Notes: generated from the letters alone by a model not told the origin. A DNA stretch of 64,000 nucleotides from Nitrospirota bacterium (GCA_014874185.1 JACWAF010000019.1:104794-168793), one strand, 5' to 3'. Positions 48,757 to 60,866 are shown, counted from the first letter of the stretch. A program made the numbers and translations.

Positions 48757-50794
48757 CAGCGCTCCTTTTCACGGGCACTATGAGGTCGAAATTGGTGCCC
48801 TGTCCCGGCTGGCTCTGCACCTCTATATCGCCGCCAAGCCGTTTCATTATGCCATAGCTCACCGAAAGCCCCAGGCCCGTCCCCTTCTCCTTCGTCGTGA
48901 AAAAGGGGTCGAAGATGCGGGACAGGTCCTCCCTCGATATGCCAAACCCCGTATCGGCCACGCTCAGGACCACATTGCTCTCCAGCTTGTTTGTCCGGAA
49001 GCTGAGCGTGCCCCCCTCGGGCATGGCGTCCACGGCGTTCAGTATCAGGTTTATAAGCACCTGCGTAATCTGGTTCTCGTCGGTTGTAACCTCCGGTATC
49101 TCCGAGAGATACTCCTTGACAACTATATTCCTGGCGCGGTTGTCATATTTCATCAGGTCTATTGCATGATGGATTACGGAATTCAGATTCACAGCCCTCA
49201 ATTCGGTGGGGGGCGTTTTGGAGAGGCTTGAGAGCTGCCTGACTATCTCGGCAATCCTTTTCATATGAAAGATCACCGTTTGAAGGCTCTCTTTCTTGAA
49301 ATCCTCGGTCTCCATGTCCCCAAGTATCTGAAGGAACGAGAAAACGGCCGTAAGCGGGTTGCCTATCTCGTGGGCTATCCCGGCCGTAAGCCTCCCCAGC
49401 GAGGCCAGCTTCTCGGAGTGGAGCATCCGCTCCTCGATCTTCTTCATCTCCGTTATGTCCTGCACCAGCCTTATATAGCCTATTACCTCGCCATCGGATT
49501 TGACGGGGGCGGAGGTGACCTGGAAATACCTGCCTTTCCTGTCGAAAAGGCCGTCGAGGACAGTGGTCTCCACGCCCTCGTTTACCCGGGTATGGACAAG
49601 CGAGCAGTCCGGGCAGACGGCCGAGCAGTTCATCCCTACGATGTCCTTTCCCGCCATCTCGCCAAACTGCCTGTTGGCCCAGAGTATCTCGCCTTTCTTG
49701 TCCAGCAGCACTATCCCGGCCCCTATGGCGTCCACTATCGTATGCAGTTTCTCTTTCTCCGCGAAAAGCTCCTTCGTCCTCTCGCCAACCGTCTTTTCGA
49801 GTTGGGCGGCATACTTCTCAAGCTCCTGCTCGTGTTTGGCGGCCTCCTCGGCCTTTATCCTCTTTCTGTTTATTACTATGAGCGTGATCGCGCCCCCGAA
49901 GGTGGCCCCGAAGATGGTCAGGATGAGGATGGATTGGAGCTTCTGGCTCTTGCGGATGCTGGTGGTCACCTCGGAATACGGGGTGGATACGCAAATAATC
50001 CAGTTCTGCCCGAAGACGTTCACCTTTGAAAAGGCTATCAGCTTGTCCTCCCCCATCGGGGCGAGATAGCTGCTCTCTCCGGTCTGGCCGCTGCCAAGTA
50101 TCCACCGCTCCGTGGCGAAGGACCTGTGGCAGCCGTAGCAGTCGGAGCGCACCTCATACAGGTTTTTCCCTATCATGCCCGGCTGGGTAGGGTGGAAGAG
50201 GAGCGTGCCGTCCCCGTTCATCATCCAGGCGTAGCCCTTCTTCCCGGACCTGACCGGGGCAAGGAACTTCGAGTTCACCTCGTCCAGGGAGACCTCGATC
50301 TCGAGGGCGGCCTTCCACACCCCGCCGGACCTTACGGGGGCATAATATCTTATTGTCCTTTCTTTTATGTACTGATCGGCCTTGAAATGTACTGTTGGGT
50401 CCAGACGGGCCGTCTCAAGGGCGGTCTTTTTTTCGTCCTCCGACGCGGGTGTTTGGTCATTCGTGTATAAAACCCTTCCGTCCGGGCCGAATACCCTGAG
50501 CTTGGCCTGCATGTCCTGCGAGACCCTGACGAGTGCCCCCTTCATGAACTCGTTCAGCCCGGCCCCGGACAGCCCCCTGAGGCCCAGTGTCCGGCTGAGG
50601 TCGGTTATCTCGTCCCCAAGGTGCTCGAATGTGTTCTCCATGTTCCCGGATATGGAGTCGGCCAGTAAAAGCTGCTGTTTATTGAACTGCTCGGCCATCT
50701 CTTTCTTGTAATTTTCCTGGAGGAAGATGTTCAGGGTGATAATGAGCGAGACTACAAAAGTGGCAAGTGCTATGAGCAGGACATTCTGCTTCAA
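48728..50794 (-). CDS. Sensor histidine kinase with CxxCH-bearing periplasmic Cache domain
   Basis: 688 aa, TTG start at 50794. Membrane helices at about 5-25 and 287-308 bracket a Cache-like periplasmic domain. Within it SDCYGCHRSF (CxxCH at 219-223) has the form of a single c-type haem site. The cytoplasmic part holds a PAS domain (about 345-460) with a CxxxCxxC cluster (390-397), HisKA GRLTAGIAHEIGNPLTAVF and an ATPase domain GTGLGLSVSYGIMKRLGG. The regulator gene follows. Haem attachment is inferred from the motif and topology; redox, O2 or NO sensing is plausible. Confidence 0.9.
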   Translation of the reverse strand: MKQNVLLIALATFVVSLIITLNIFLQENYKKEMAEQFNKQQLLLADSISGNMENTFEHLGDEITDLSRTLGLRGLSGAGLNEFMKGALVRVSQDMQAKLRVFGPDGRVLYTNDQTPASEDEKKTALETARLDPTVHFKADQYIKERTIRYYAPVRSGGVWKAALEIEVSLDEVNSKFLAPVRSGKKGYAWMMNGDGTLLFHPTQPGMIGKNLYEVRSDCYGCHRSFATERWILGSGQTGESSYLAPMGEDKLIAFSKVNVFGQNWIICVSTPYSEVTTSIRKSQKLQSILILTIFGATFGGAITLIVINRKRIKAEEAAKHEQELEKYAAQLEKTVGERTKELFAEKEKLHTIVDAIGAGIVLLDKKGEILWANRQFGEMAGKDIVGMNCSAVCPDCSLVHTRVNEGVETTVLDGLFDRKGRYFQVTSAPVKSDGEVIGYIRLVQDITEMKKIEERMLHSEKLASLGRLTAGIAHEIGNPLTAVFSFLQILGDMETEDFKKESLQTVIFHMKRIAEIVRQLSSLSKTPPTELRAVNLNSVIHHAIDLMKYDNRARNIVVKEYLSEIPEVTTDENQITQVLINLILNAVDAMPEGGTLSFRTNKLESNVVLSVADTGFGISREDLSRIFDPFFTTKEKGTGLGLSVSYGIMKRLGGDIEVQSQPGQGTNFDLIVPVKRSADAGQDTGSR

Positions 50795-51792
50795 GGCCTG
50801 CCCCTGGCCATGCTCTCCAGCCTGCCCAATTGCTTGACATCCCCCAGGGCTATAAGCACATCATCCCTCTCCAGCACCGTGCGCGACGTGGGATTGAAGA
50901 TCATCTGCCCGCCACCCGGCTTGTTTATGCCCACTATTATGATGCCAAGGTTGCGCCCCATGTTGCTTTCCTCAAGGCTCTTTCCGATGATGGGAGAGCC
51001 GCCCTGGACCGTGATTTCCTCCATCTGGAGGTCTATGTTGCCCGCCTTGGTTGCGAACTCTATGAAGTCGCAGACGGCGGGTTTAAGTATGGTGTGGGCT
51101 ATCCGTAGCCCCCCGATATGATAGGGGGAGACCACCTTGTCCGCGCCCGCCCGCAGGAGCTTCTGCTCGGAGCCCTCCTCGCCCGCCCTTGCCACCACGC
51201 GGAGGTCCGGGTTGATGCCCTTCGCGGTCAGGACCACGTACAGGTTCTCGGCATCCGTCGGGAGCACGCTCACAAGCCCCGCCGCGCTCTCTATGCCGGC
51301 CTCCCGCAGAATATCGTCCCTTGTGGCGTCCCCCTGGATATACAGAAGCCCGTCCGTCTCCATCCCGGTCACCAGGGGCTCTTTCTCTATGACGATAAAA
51401 GGCACGCCCTTATGCTTGAACTCCCTGGATATTATCTTCCCCATCCTGCCGTAACCGCAGACTATGTAATGGTTCACAAGGTTCCTGATCCTCTTTTCCA
51501 CCTTTCTCCTCCCCAGAAAATCCGTCAGCTCGCCCTCAACCACCATTTTAGCGCCCAAATTCAATATGTAAAATACTATGCCCAGGCTGAAGAGTATAAG
51601 AAAGATGGTGAAGGCCATTCCAGCCCGGTCCAGCGGGTGCACCTCCTTGTACCCGACCGTGGTAATCGTGATCACCGTCATGTACAGGGACTCGAACCAG
51701 TTCCATCCCTCTATGAAGGTGTATCCCAGCGTGCCAAGCGCAAGAAGCGCAAGCACCAGGAGGATGGCAGTTGCCGCTTTTCTTAAGAGCAC
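50791..51792 (-). CDS. Potassium channel with RCK (TrkA-N/TrkA-C) domain
   Basis: 333 aa. Two membrane helices (about 6-26 and 62-85) flank a pore loop with TTVGYKEVHPL; canonical filters read TVGYGD, so the position after Tyr is Lys here, as in a known prokaryotic subset. The cytoplasmic NAD-binding fold begins IVCGYGRMGKIISREF (GxGxxG) and a TrkA-C domain follows (ITVQGGSPIIGKSLEE). GTG start. Its stop overlaps the kinase start (TTGA), placing channel, kinase and regulator in one operon. Confidence 0.9.
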   Translation of the reverse strand: MLLRKAATAILLVLALLALGTLGYTFIEGWNWFESLYMTVITITTVGYKEVHPLDRAGMAFTIFLILFSLGIVFYILNLGAKMVVEGELTDFLGRRKVEKRIRNLVNHYIVCGYGRMGKIISREFKHKGVPFIVIEKEPLVTGMETDGLLYIQGDATRDDILREAGIESAAGLVSVLPTDAENLYVVLTAKGINPDLRVVARAGEEGSEQKLLRAGADKVVSPYHIGGLRIAHTILKPAVCDFIEFATKAGNIDLQMEEITVQGGSPIIGKSLEESNMGRNLGIIIVGINKPGGGQMIFNPTSRTVLERDDVLIALGDVKQLGRLESMARGRP

Positions 51793-51808
51793 CCGCTTTT
51801 CTTTTCTT

Positions 51809-52261
51809 TCATGGATTCAGGGGGTTCCCCTTATTAATTATAGCATTTAGTTTCTTTTTGAATTTCGCGTATTGCGAGCCTTCCCAGTAGATATGGCCGC
51901 AAGCCGCGCACCGGAAGAACTCCTTTTTGCTCAGGAACACGTATTCGGGGACGAGGTCCTTGGCATCTTCCCTGTCCTGAAGCTCCAGGACCTCTCCGTT
52001 GCATTCGGGGCACCGGCTTTGAAGCCCTGCGGGCGGCGGGAATGCCCGGAGGACCTCTTCGATCTGCTCCAGCGGGTCGTCCGGGCCAACGAGAAAGGAC
52101 CGCCCGCGGGCGGCCCTTCTCTCTGTAAGCCTTGTATCTCTGGTGAGGATCATCCGGTCTCCGGCTATCGCCAGCCTGATGACCTCTCCATCTTCCATAT
52201 CCGGTTCGTAAATCGTGTCATAACCCGCGATGCGGAGCCATCTTGCCAGGCGGCCCAGCAT
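51809..52261 (-). CDS. Mut7-C RNase-domain protein with zinc ribbon
   Basis: 150 aa. The PIN-like half has MLGRLARWLRIAGYDTIY, LTRDTRL and acidic residues typical of Mut7-C (DUF82) proteins. The C-terminal half carries CPECNG and CAACGHIYWEGSQY, a zinc ribbon ending in the conserved WEGSQY. Likely a nuclease. It begins 17 bases after the rpoC stop and is probably read from the rpoBC message. Confidence 0.88.
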   Translation of the reverse strand: MLGRLARWLRIAGYDTIYEPDMEDGEVIRLAIAGDRMILTRDTRLTERRAARGRSFLVGPDDPLEQIEEVLRAFPPPAGLQSRCPECNGEVLELQDREDAKDLVPEYVFLSKKEFFRCAACGHIYWEGSQYAKFKKKLNAIINKGNPLNP

Positions 52262-52278
52262 CGCATCGGCTATGAATC

Positions 52279-55200
52279 TTATTCGGTCGACGCCGCCTCC
52301 TCCTCTTCAGCAGCGGGGGCCTCCTCCATCAGAAACGGCTGAAGTTCCCTCTGCACGAAGGTGTTCCTGTAGCGGAGCATGCCGCTGCCGGCCGGGATCA
52401 TCCTTCCCATGATGACGTTCTCCTTCAGTCCGTGGAGTTCGTCCACCTGTCCCCGGATGGCGGCCTCGGTGAGGACCCGCGTTGTTTCCTGGAAAGAAGC
52501 CGCCGAGACAAAGCTCTCGGTGGTAAGCGATGCCTTTGTGATGCCAAGGAGCATCGGCTTGCCCTGCGCGGGCCTTCCGCCCTGGGCGCGCACGCGCTCG
52601 TTCTCGTCTATGAACTGCTGGCGGTCTATCTGGTCTCCGGTGAGGAACTCGGTGTCTCCGGGGTCCTCCACCTTTACCTTGCGCATCATCTGGCGCACTA
52701 TGGTCTCGATGTGCTTGTCATTTATCGAGACGCCCTGCAGCCTGTAGACCTTCTGCACCTCGTCCACAAGATAGCGCTGCAGTTCTTTTGGCCCGAGGAT
52801 ATCCAGTATGCTGTGCGGGTTCACCGAGCCGTCCATCAGGGCCTCGCCCGCGCGCACCCAGTCGCCCTCGTGCACGCTCACGTGCTTGCCGCGGGGGATC
52901 AGATATTCCCTGGATTCCGTACCGCCCCGGACAAAGACCTGGCGCATGCCCTTATGGGCGCCCTTGAACTCCACAATGCCGTCTATCTCGCTCACGATGG
53001 CCTGCTCTTTGGGCCTCCTGGCCTCGAAAAGCTCGGCGACCCTAGGCAGACCGCCCGTTATGTCCTTGGTCTTGGTGGTCTCCCTGGGTATCTTGGCCAG
53101 GATGTCGCCTGGGAACACGGTGTCGTTCCGCTCGACCAGTATATGGGCGCCCGCGGGCAGGAGATACCTGGCCAGGTTTCCGGTCTCTTTTATTTTTATT
53201 GTTTTGCCCTGGTCGTCCTTGATCGAGATCCTTGGCCTCATGTTGGCCGGGTACTCGATAATGACCTTCCGGGAGAGGCCGGTGATCTCGTCCACCTCTT
53301 CCTTTACGGCAACGCCTTCCGTGATGTCGCCGAAGGCAACCTTTCCGCCCGTCTCCGTTATGATCGGCGTGGAATAGGGGTCCCACTCGACAAGTTTCTG
53401 GCCGACCTCGACCTTGTCTCCCTCCTTCAGGAGGAGCCTCGCGCCGTAGACCAGCGTGTATTTCTCCTTTTCGCGGCCTTTCGAATCGGCCACGGCTATC
53501 GCGCCGTTGCGGTTCATCACGACGAGCATGCCATCGCGGTTCCGCACGGTATTGAGGTTGATATATTTGAGCGTGCCGGAGTTCTTCGCTTCGAGCGTGG
53601 TCTGCTCCACGACCTTCGAGGCCGCGCCGCCTATGTGGAAGGTCCTCATCGTAAGCTGGGTTCCGGGCTCGCCGATCGACTGCGCGGCCATGATGCCTAT
53701 GGCCTCGCCGATCTCGGCCAGGTCGCCCTTGGCGAGGTCGCGCCCGTAGCACTTGGCGCAGACGCCTATGCCGCTCTGGCAGGTGAGGACGGAGCGGATC
53801 TTGAGCCTGTCTATCCCGGCCTCGAGGATCTTCTGCACAAGCTCCTCGTCTATCTCAACGCCTTTTTTAACGATGACGTCCTTGGTTATCGGGTCCTTTA
53901 TGTCCTCGGAAGAGTACCTGCCCAGTATCCTCTCGTCGAATGGCTGGATTATCTCGCCGCCTTCGACAAGGGCCGTAACGGTTATGCCGTCCAGGGTCTT
54001 GCAGTCCTCCTCGGATATGATCACGTCCTGCGCCACGTCCACGAGCCTCCTGGTGAGGTAACCGGAGTTGGCCGTCTTGAGCGCGGTATCGGCCAGACCT
54101 TTCCGGGCGCCGTGGGTGGATATGAAGTACTGCAGGGGCGTGAGGCCTTCCCTGAAATTCGCCGTGATCGGGGTCTCGATGATCTCGCCTGATGGCTTCG
54201 CCATCAGGCCTCTCATGCCGGCCAGCTGTCTTATCTGGGCCGTAGAACCCCTCGCGCCGCTGTCGGCCATCATGAAGATGCTGTTGAAGGCCCTGCGCTC
54301 CCCCAGCTCTTCTTCGTTGAGGCCTTCCTCCCCGTCCTCTTCCGCGCCGAGTTCCTTCATCATCTCCTCGGCGACCTTTTCGGTGACGTTCGCCCAGATG
54401 TCGATGACCTTGTTATAGCGCTCGCCCTGGGTGATGAGGCCGTCCGCGTACTGCCTCTGGATCTCCAGCACCTCGTGCTCCGCCGCCGATATGAGGTCGG
54501 CCTTCTTCGAGGGCACGTGCATGTCGGCTATGCTTATGGATATGCCGGAACGTGTGGCCGTCGCGAACCCCTGTTTCTCTATGTTGTCCAGGAAGACGAC
54601 CGTCTCGCGCTTGCCGATCCTCTTGTAGATGTAATCGATAAGCTTGCCCAGCTCCTTCTTTGTCATGTCGCGGTTTATCTTGGCAAAGGGTATCCCCTCC
54701 GGGACCACTTCGCTGAACAAGACGCGTCCGCAGGTCGTCTCTATGTAGTTGGCGCCGTCATGCATGCCGGCGAGAGGGAACTTCTCAAACAGGCTGCTGC
54801 CCCTGGGAAGCTTTATCCTCGCGTGCAGATCCAGCATTCCCGCGTCAAAGGCGCTCCTGACGTCCTCCCAATCGGCAAAGCTCTTCCCCTCGCCCTTCAT
54901 CCCGGACCTCTCCTTGGTGAGGTAATAAATTCCAAGGACCATGTCCTGGGTGGGCGTGACTATAGGCCTGCCGTTTGCCGGAGAGAGCAGGTTGTTGACG
55001 CTCATCATAAGGACGCGCGCCTCTATCTGCGCCTCCAGCGAGAGCGGTACGTGCACCGCCATCTGGTCGCCGTCGAAGTCCGCGTTGAAGGCCGTGCAGA
55101 CCAGCGGGTGCAGCTTTATCGCCTTGCCCTCCACCAGCACCGGGTCGAAGGCCTGGATGCCAAGCCTGTGGAGTGTGGGGGCGCGGTTCAGGAGGACCGG

Positions 55201-56469
55201 GTGCTCGGAGATGACCTCCTCCAGGGCGTCCCAGACCTCGGGCCTCTCCTTCTCAACCAGCTTCTTGGCCTGCTTTATCGTGGTTGCAAAACCCTTCTCT
55301 TCAAGCTTGTTGAAGATGAACGGTTTGAAAAGCTCCAGCGCCATCCTCTTGGGCAGGCCGCACTGGTGAAGCCTCAGCTCCGGCCCCACGACTATGACCG
55401 AGCGGCCTGAATAGTCCACCCTTTTTCCAAGCAGGTTCTGCCTGAAGCGGCCCTGCTTGCCTTTTATCATGTCCGAAAGGGACTTTAACGGCCTCTTTGT
55501 GGCGGCCTTCAGCACGCGGGAGCGCCTGCCGTTGTCGAAGAGGGCGTCCACGGACTCCTGGAGCATCCTCTTCTCGTTGCGGATGATGACCGATGGGGCC
55601 TTCAGTTCCATCAGGCGCTTAAGCCTGTTATTGCGGTTTATGACCCTTCTGTAGAGGTCGTTCAGGTCGCTTGTGGCAAACCTGCCTCCCTCAAGGGGAA
55701 CAAGGGGCCTCAGGTCAGGCGGAAGCACGGGTATGACGTCCATTATCATCCATTCCGGGCTGTTGGCGGAATGCCTGAACGCCTCAACCAGGCGGAGCCT
55801 CTTGGTGAGCTTCTTCTTCACCCCAAGGGACTGCGCCTCTTTTATGCCAAGCTTAAGCTCGGTTGCCAGGGCCTCTATATCCACCTTCTTCAGGAGTTCC
55901 TTTATGGCCTCGGCGCCTATGCCGGCCTTGAACCGCTCGCCGTACTCGGATACGGCCTTCTTGTACTCGTCCTCGGAGAGGATGTCCTTTTCCTTATAGG
56001 GGGTATCGCCGGGGTCTATGACTACGAAGCCCTCGAAGTAGAGGACCTTTTCAAGCTGGCGCATGGTCATGTCCAGGAGGGTGCCGATGCGGCTTGGCAC
56101 GCCCTTCAGGAACCAGATATGCGCCACCGGTGCCGCCAGCTCTATGTGGCCCATCCGCTCCCTTCTCACCTTGGACTGTATGACCTCGGTGCCGCATTTG
56201 TCGCAGACCACGCCCCTGTGCTTCATCCTCTTGTATTTTCCGCAGAGGCACTCCCAGTCCTTTATCGGGCCGAAGATGCGCGTGCAGAACAGGCCGTCCC
56301 GTTCGGGTTTGAAGGTCCTGTAATTTATGGTTTCCGGTTTCTTAACCTCCCCGTGCGACCACTCCCTGATCTTCTCCGGAGAGGCCAGCTTGATCCTGAT
56401 CGCCTCGAAATCGGTCGGGTTCTTAGGTTTTTGAAACAGGGTATAGATTTCTTCGGTCAAATCTCTCAC
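52279..56469 (-). CDS. rpoC: RNA polymerase beta' subunit
   Basis: 1396 aa. The active-site [15 protein letters not shown], the N-terminal zinc finger ([20 protein letters not shown]), the second zinc site ([17 protein letters not shown]) and [19 protein letters not shown] are all present. The GTG start overlaps the rpoB stop (GTGA). No trigger-loop or lineage insertion large enough to notice. Confidence 0.99.
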   Translation of the reverse strand: MRDLTEEIYTLFQKPKNPTDFEAIRIKLASPEKIREWSHGEVKKPETINYRTFKPERDGLFCTRIFGPIKDWECLCGKYKRMKHRGVVCDKCGTEVIQSKVRRERMGHIELAAPVAHIWFLKGVPSRIGTLLDMTMRQLEKVLYFEGFVVIDPGDTPYKEKDILSEDEYKKAVSEYGERFKAGIGAEAIKELLKKVDIEALATELKLGIKEAQSLGVKKKLTKRLRLVEAFRHSANSPEWMIMDVIPVLPPDLRPLVPLEGGRFATSDLNDLYRRVINRNNRLKRLMELKAPSVIIRNEKRMLQESVDALFDNGRRSRVLKAATKRPLKSLSDMIKGKQGRFRQNLLGKRVDYSGRSVIVVGPELRLHQCGLPKRMALELFKPFIFNKLEEKGFATTIKQAKKLVEKERPEVWDALEEVISEHPVLLNRAPTLHRLGIQAFDPVLVEGKAIKLHPLVCTAFNADFDGDQMAVHVPLSLEAQIEARVLMMSVNNLLSPANGRPIVTPTQDMVLGIYYLTKERSGMKGEGKSFADWEDVRSAFDAGMLDLHARIKLPRGSSLFEKFPLAGMHDGANYIETTCGRVLFSEVVPEGIPFAKINRDMTKKELGKLIDYIYKRIGKRETVVFLDNIEKQGFATATRSGISISIADMHVPSKKADLISAAEHEVLEIQRQYADGLITQGERYNKVIDIWANVTEKVAEEMMKELGAEEDGEEGLNEEELGERRAFNSIFMMADSGARGSTAQIRQLAGMRGLMAKPSGEIIETPITANFREGLTPLQYFISTHGARKGLADTALKTANSGYLTRRLVDVAQDVIISEEDCKTLDGITVTALVEGGEIIQPFDERILGRYSSEDIKDPITKDVIVKKGVEIDEELVQKILEAGIDRLKIRSVLTCQSGIGVCAKCYGRDLAKGDLAEIGEAIGIMAAQSIGEPGTQLTMRTFHIGGAASKVVEQTTLEAKNSGTLKYINLNTVRNRDGMLVVMNRNGAIAVADSKGREKEKYTLVYGARLLLKEGDKVEVGQKLVEWDPYSTPIITETGGKVAFGDITEGVAVKEEVDEITGLSRKVIIEYPANMRPRISIKDDQGKTIKIKETGNLARYLLPAGAHILVERNDTVFPGDILAKIPRETTKTKDITGGLPRVAELFEARRPKEQAIVSEIDGIVEFKGAHKGMRQVFVRGGTESREYLIPRGKHVSVHEGDWVRAGEALMDGSVNPHSILDILGPKELQRYLVDEVQKVYRLQGVSINDKHIETIVRQMMRKVKVEDPGDTEFLTGDQIDRQQFIDENERVRAQGGRPAQGKPMLLGITKASLTTESFVSAASFQETTRVLTEAAIRGQVDELHGLKENVIMGRMIPAGSGMLRYRNTFVQRELQPFLMEEAPAAEEEEAASTE

Positions 56470-59400
56470 TCCCCTTTGTGTTTTTTCTCAAGAAGCTCCA
56501 CGTCAAGGCCCAGGGCCTGAAGCTCCTTAATTAGTACGTGGAACGACTCCGGTATGCCGGGCTCCAAAGTCGCGTCCCCTTTCACTATCGCCTCGTACAT
56601 GCGCGCCCTCCCGGTTATGTCGTCGCTTTTCACCGTGAGGAATTCCTGAAGGGTGTGGGAGGCCCCGTATGCCTCAAGTGCCCAGACCTCCATCTCCCCC
56701 AGCCTCTGTCCCCCGAACTGCGCCTTTCCTCCGAGGGGCTGCTGAGTAACCAGAGAGTATGGCCCGATGGAACGCGCGTGCATCTTGTCGTCCACCAGGT
56801 GGTGAAGCTTCATCATGTACATGCATCCCACCGTGACCGGCCTTTCAAATGTCTCGCCCGTCCTGCCGTCAATGAGCGTCGTCTGGCCCGTCTGCGACAG
56901 ACTGGCCTTCTTGAGGAGGTCTCTTATCTCGCTCTCCCTCGCGCCCTCGAATACCGGCGTTGCCACATACAGCCCCAGCATCCTGGCCGCCCAGCCCAGG
57001 TTCGTCTCCAGGATCTGGCCGACGTTCATCCTGGAAGGGACGCCAAGGGGGTTCAGCACTATATCGACCGGGGTGCCATCCGGGAGATAGGGCAGGTCTT
57101 CCTCCGGGAGGACCATCGCCACCACCCCCTTGTTGCCGTGGCGGCCGGCCATCTTGTCGCCTATCTGTATCTTCCTCTTCATGGCGACGTGGACCTTGAC
57201 CACCTTGTTCACCCCGGGCGGCAGCTCGTCGCCCCTCTTTACCCGGTCTATGCGTTCATCGTAGAGCCTCTCCAGGCTCTTCACATACTGGTTCGATTCG
57301 GTGTTTATCTGGTTTATCTGCTCCCTTACGTAAGGGTCATCTATTTTTATCTTCGCAAGCTGCTCGTCCTTTATCTTCGATATCTGTTTTTCGGTGATCT
57401 TCTTGCCTTTGGCCACGAGGACATCCCTAGAGCGGGACTCCTTCACATCCTCGGTGACCTTCTGGTTGATGAGCAGTTCGCGAAGCTTCCTGAACTTCTC
57501 TTCCTTTACGATGCGGATCTCGTCCTCGAGGTCGCGCTGGAGGCGGAGGATGTCCTCCTCCTCGATACTCTTCGCGCGCTCGTCCTTCTCGATGCCCTTC
57601 CGGCTGAGGATGGTCACGTCAATGACCGTGCCCTCTATCCCGGGCGGCACATACAGGCAGGACTCCTTCACCTCTTCGGCCTTCTCGCCGAAGATGGCCC
57701 TCAGCAGCTTCTCTTCCGCCGTGAGCTGGGTCTCGCCCTTCGGGGTGACCTTGCCCACCAGGATGTCTCCGGGCTGCACCTCGGCCCCTATGCGGATGAT
57801 GCCGCTTTCGTCCAGGTCCTTGAGGGCCTCCTCGCCCACGTTCGGGATGTCGCGGGTTATCTCCTCGGGGCCAAGCTTCGTGTCCCTGGCCTCCACCGTG
57901 AACTCCTCTATGTGGATGGATGTGTAGACGTCCTCCTTCACCATGTTTTCACTGAGGAGTATCGCGTCCTCGAAGTTGTACCCCCCCCACGGCATGAAGG
58001 CGACCACGACGTTTCTTCCCAGGGCAAGCTCTCCCATGTCGCTGGAAGAACCATCGGCAAGGATATCGCCCTCCTCCACCTTGTCCCCGACGTTCACGAT
58101 GGGCCTCTGGTTTATGAGGGTGGCCTGGTTTGAGCGGCGGAACTTTATAAGGTTGTGTATGTCGACGCCGCCGTCATTGGCCCTTATCACGATCCTGGTG
58201 GCCGAGACGGATTCTACAGTTCCGGGCCGTTTGGCAACCACAACCGTGCCCGAGTCCCTTGCGACCACCGCTTCCATGCCGGTGCCCACCACGGGCGCGT
58301 CCGGTTCCAGAAGCGGGACGGCCTGCCTCTGCATGTTGGAGCCCATCAGGGCCCTGTTCGCGTCGTCGTTCTCCAGGAACGGTATCAGGCTGGCCGAAAC
58401 GCCCACTATCTGCTTTGGCGATATGCCTATATACTGCACGTCCTGGGGCGTCACTATCGTGAAGTCCGGCCCGATGCGGGCGAAAACGGATTCACCTGCT
58501 ATATGGCCTTTCTTGTCCACCGGGGTGGACGCCTCCGCGATGACGAATTTCTCGCCCTCTACGGCGGAAAGATAATCCACCTGGTCGGTTACAACTCCGT
58601 TTACCACCTTGCGGTAGGGCGACTCTATGAACCCGTACTCGTTCACCTTCGCGTATGAGGCAAGCGATGTGATGAGGCCGATGTTGGAGCCTTCAGGGGT
58701 CTCGACCGGGCATATCCTGGCATAGTGCGTGGGATGCACGTCGCGCACCTCGAAGCCCGCGCGCTCCCTGGTAAGGCCGCCGGGGCCCAGGGCCGAGAGC
58801 CTCCTTTTATGGGTAATCTCCGAGAGCGGGTTCGTCTGGTCCATGAACTGGCTGAGCTGGCTTGAGCCGAAGAACTCCTTTACGGCCGCTATCACCGGCT
58901 TCGCGTTTATGAGGTCGTGCGGGGTGGCCTCTTCCAGGTCCGTAAGGGTCATCTTCTCCCGGACGGCCTTCTCCATGCGCACAAGCCCGATGCGGAACTG
59001 GTTTTCTATAAGCTCGCCCACTGAGCGGATGCGCCTGTTGCCCAGATGGTCTATGTCGTCGACCTCGCCCTTTCCGGAGCGGAGGATCAGGAGGTAGCGC
59101 ACTATCTCGATGATGTCCTTGTCGGTGAGCACCTTGGTCTCAAGGGGTATCTCGATGCCCAGGCGCTTGTTTATCTTCAGTCTCCCGACGGGGGAGAGGT
59201 CGTAGCGCTTGGGGTCGAAGAAGAGCCCGTTGAAGAGCTCTTTGGCGTCCCTCAATGTTGGCGGCTCTCCGGGCTTCAGCTTCTTGTATATCTCTATCAG
59301 CGCGTCCTGTTCCGTCGTGACCTTGTCCGTAAGGAGCGTGTCCCTCAGGGACGGCAGGTAATGGATGTTGTCTATGAAAAGGAGCTCCAGCGTTTCGATT

Positions 59401-60392
59401 CCCAGCTTCAGTATCTTTTCGACGTTGTCTTCCGAGAGCTCTTCATTGCTTTCTACGATTATCTCGCCCGTGGTCGGGTCTACTATGTCCTTAAGGGTAA
59501 TCCTGCTTTTCAGGTCTTTTTTGAGCAGGGCGATTTCCTTTATCCCGGAGCTTATGAGCTTCTTGTAGGAGGCGCGCGTTATCTTGCCGCCTTCCTTGAC
59601 GATAAGCTCGCCCGTCTTGGGGAGATTGATCGTCTCCGGGGCGCGCACGCCTATCAGCACCTCCGAAAGCTCGCGGGTTATCTTTCCGTCTTTTATGTGT
59701 ATGTGCTCCACCGGGTAGAAGATCTTCAGCAGGTCCTCATTGGTGTACCCCAGCGCCTTCAGCACTATGGTGGCGGGCAGCTTCTTCCGCCTGTCTATCC
59801 TCACATAGAGGAGGTCCTTGGTGTCGAACTCGAAATCCAGCCACGAGCCGCGCGCCGGTATCACCCTTGCCGAATAGAGGAGCCTTCCGCTGGCGTGCGT
59901 CTTTCCCTTGTCGTGGCTGAAGAAAACGCCGGCCGAGCGGTGCAGCTGGCTCACCACGACGCGCTCCGTGCCGTTTACTATGAAAGTGCCCGTATCCGTC
60001 ATGAGCGGTATCTCGCCTATGTAGACTTCCTGCTCTATGGCGGGCTTTCTCAGTTTCTTCTGCTCTCCGGTCGTGTCCCAGAGGTTCAGTTTCACCCTGA
60101 TTTTAAGAGGCGCCGCGAAGGTTACGCCCTTCTGCAGGCAGTCCCTGGGGCTGAATTTCGGCTCCCCTATGGAGTAGCCCCGGTATTCGATCGAGGCGGT
60201 CTCGTTGTAGTCATATATCGGGAACACGCTCTTGAAGGCGGCCTGAAGCCCCGTATCCTTCCTCTCGTCCGGCTGACCATCCTTCTGAAGGAATTCCTCA
60301 TAAGAGGCTATCTGCATCTGTATGAGGTGAGGCACCTGAATTATTGGCGGCACCTTGCCGAAATCCAATCTCTCTCTTAAAACCCTTGCCAT
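56466..60392 (-). CDS. rpoB: RNA polymerase beta subunit
   Basis: 1308 aa. [31 protein letters not shown] is the rifampicin pocket, with Asp, His, Arg and Ser at the sensitive positions. [26 protein letters not shown] and the C-terminal [24 protein letters not shown] are standard. It follows rplL after a 93-base gap holding a strong hairpin. Confidence 0.99.
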   Translation of the reverse strand: MARVLRERLDFGKVPPIIQVPHLIQMQIASYEEFLQKDGQPDERKDTGLQAAFKSVFPIYDYNETASIEYRGYSIGEPKFSPRDCLQKGVTFAAPLKIRVKLNLWDTTGEQKKLRKPAIEQEVYIGEIPLMTDTGTFIVNGTERVVVSQLHRSAGVFFSHDKGKTHASGRLLYSARVIPARGSWLDFEFDTKDLLYVRIDRRKKLPATIVLKALGYTNEDLLKIFYPVEHIHIKDGKITRELSEVLIGVRAPETINLPKTGELIVKEGGKITRASYKKLISSGIKEIALLKKDLKSRITLKDIVDPTTGEIIVESNEELSEDNVEKILKLGIETLELLFIDNIHYLPSLRDTLLTDKVTTEQDALIEIYKKLKPGEPPTLRDAKELFNGLFFDPKRYDLSPVGRLKINKRLGIEIPLETKVLTDKDIIEIVRYLLILRSGKGEVDDIDHLGNRRIRSVGELIENQFRIGLVRMEKAVREKMTLTDLEEATPHDLINAKPVIAAVKEFFGSSQLSQFMDQTNPLSEITHKRRLSALGPGGLTRERAGFEVRDVHPTHYARICPVETPEGSNIGLITSLASYAKVNEYGFIESPYRKVVNGVVTDQVDYLSAVEGEKFVIAEASTPVDKKGHIAGESVFARIGPDFTIVTPQDVQYIGISPKQIVGVSASLIPFLENDDANRALMGSNMQRQAVPLLEPDAPVVGTGMEAVVARDSGTVVVAKRPGTVESVSATRIVIRANDGGVDIHNLIKFRRSNQATLINQRPIVNVGDKVEEGDILADGSSSDMGELALGRNVVVAFMPWGGYNFEDAILLSENMVKEDVYTSIHIEEFTVEARDTKLGPEEITRDIPNVGEEALKDLDESGIIRIGAEVQPGDILVGKVTPKGETQLTAEEKLLRAIFGEKAEEVKESCLYVPPGIEGTVIDVTILSRKGIEKDERAKSIEEEDILRLQRDLEDEIRIVKEEKFRKLRELLINQKVTEDVKESRSRDVLVAKGKKITEKQISKIKDEQLAKIKIDDPYVREQINQINTESNQYVKSLERLYDERIDRVKRGDELPPGVNKVVKVHVAMKRKIQIGDKMAGRHGNKGVVAMVLPEEDLPYLPDGTPVDIVLNPLGVPSRMNVGQILETNLGWAARMLGLYVATPVFEGARESEIRDLLKKASLSQTGQTTLIDGRTGETFERPVTVGCMYMMKLHHLVDDKMHARSIGPYSLVTQQPLGGKAQFGGQRLGEMEVWALEAYGASHTLQEFLTVKSDDITGRARMYEAIVKGDATLEPGIPESFHVLIKELQALGLDVELLEKKHKGE

Positions 60393-60432
60393 GCTTCTCC
60401 TTTTTGAATCCTTTATTTAAAAACGGTTCAAG

Positions 60433-60462
60433 GGGGAGGGTTCCCTTTAAGGACCTCCCCCT
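60433..60462 (-). promoter_or_regulatory. Hairpin between rplL and rpoB
   Basis: GGGGGAGG and CCTCCCCC arms with a small inner stem. In other bacteria this gap holds an attenuator or RNase III site that lowers rpoBC relative to rplJL. There is no U-tract directly after the stem, so partial termination is less likely than processing. Confidence 0.55.
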
Positions 60463-60485
60463 CTCCCAAAGGCTTTTTATCTCAA

Positions 60486-60866
60486 CTACTTGACTTCTAC
60501 GGCCGCGCCCTGCTCCGCCAGTTTGGCCTTTACGCTCTCGGCCTCTTCCTTGGAGACGCCGGTCTTTACGGGCTTGGGGGCGCCGTCGACCAGCTCTTTT
60601 GCCTCTTTCAGGCCGAGGCCGGTAAGCTCCCTTACCACCTTGATGACCTGTATCTTCTTATCGCCCGCCGCGGAAAGGATGACATCGAAGCTCGTCTTCT
60701 CCTCGGCCGCCGGGGCCGCCGCGCCCGCCGCCGGGGCCGCCGCCATAGCTACCGGGGCCGCCGCCGTTACGCCGTATCTCTCTTCGAATTCCTTGATGAA
60801 CTTGCTCATGTCAAGGACGGTCATGGTATCGATGAATTCAAACACCTGGTCTTTTGTGATGGACAT
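60486..60866 (-). CDS. rplL: Ribosomal protein L7/L12
   Basis: 126 aa. N-terminal dimerisation helix ([18 protein letters not shown]), an Ala-rich hinge at about 36-55, and the C-terminal factor-binding domain [31 protein letters not shown]. It forms the ribosomal stalk with L10. Confidence 0.99.
   Translation of the reverse strand: MSITKDQVFEFIDTMTVLDMSKFIKEFEERYGVTAAAPVAMAAAPAAGAAAPAAEEKTSFDVILSAAGDKKIQVIKVVRELTGLGLKEAKELVDGAPKPVKTGVSKEEAESVKAKLAEQGAAVEVK

Noticed and set aside
52432..54192. 586-codon plus-strand frame opposite rpoC, and similar long frames opposite rpoB
   Set aside because: Antisense shadow frames caused by GC-rich codon bias; no motifs, no ribosome-binding sites.
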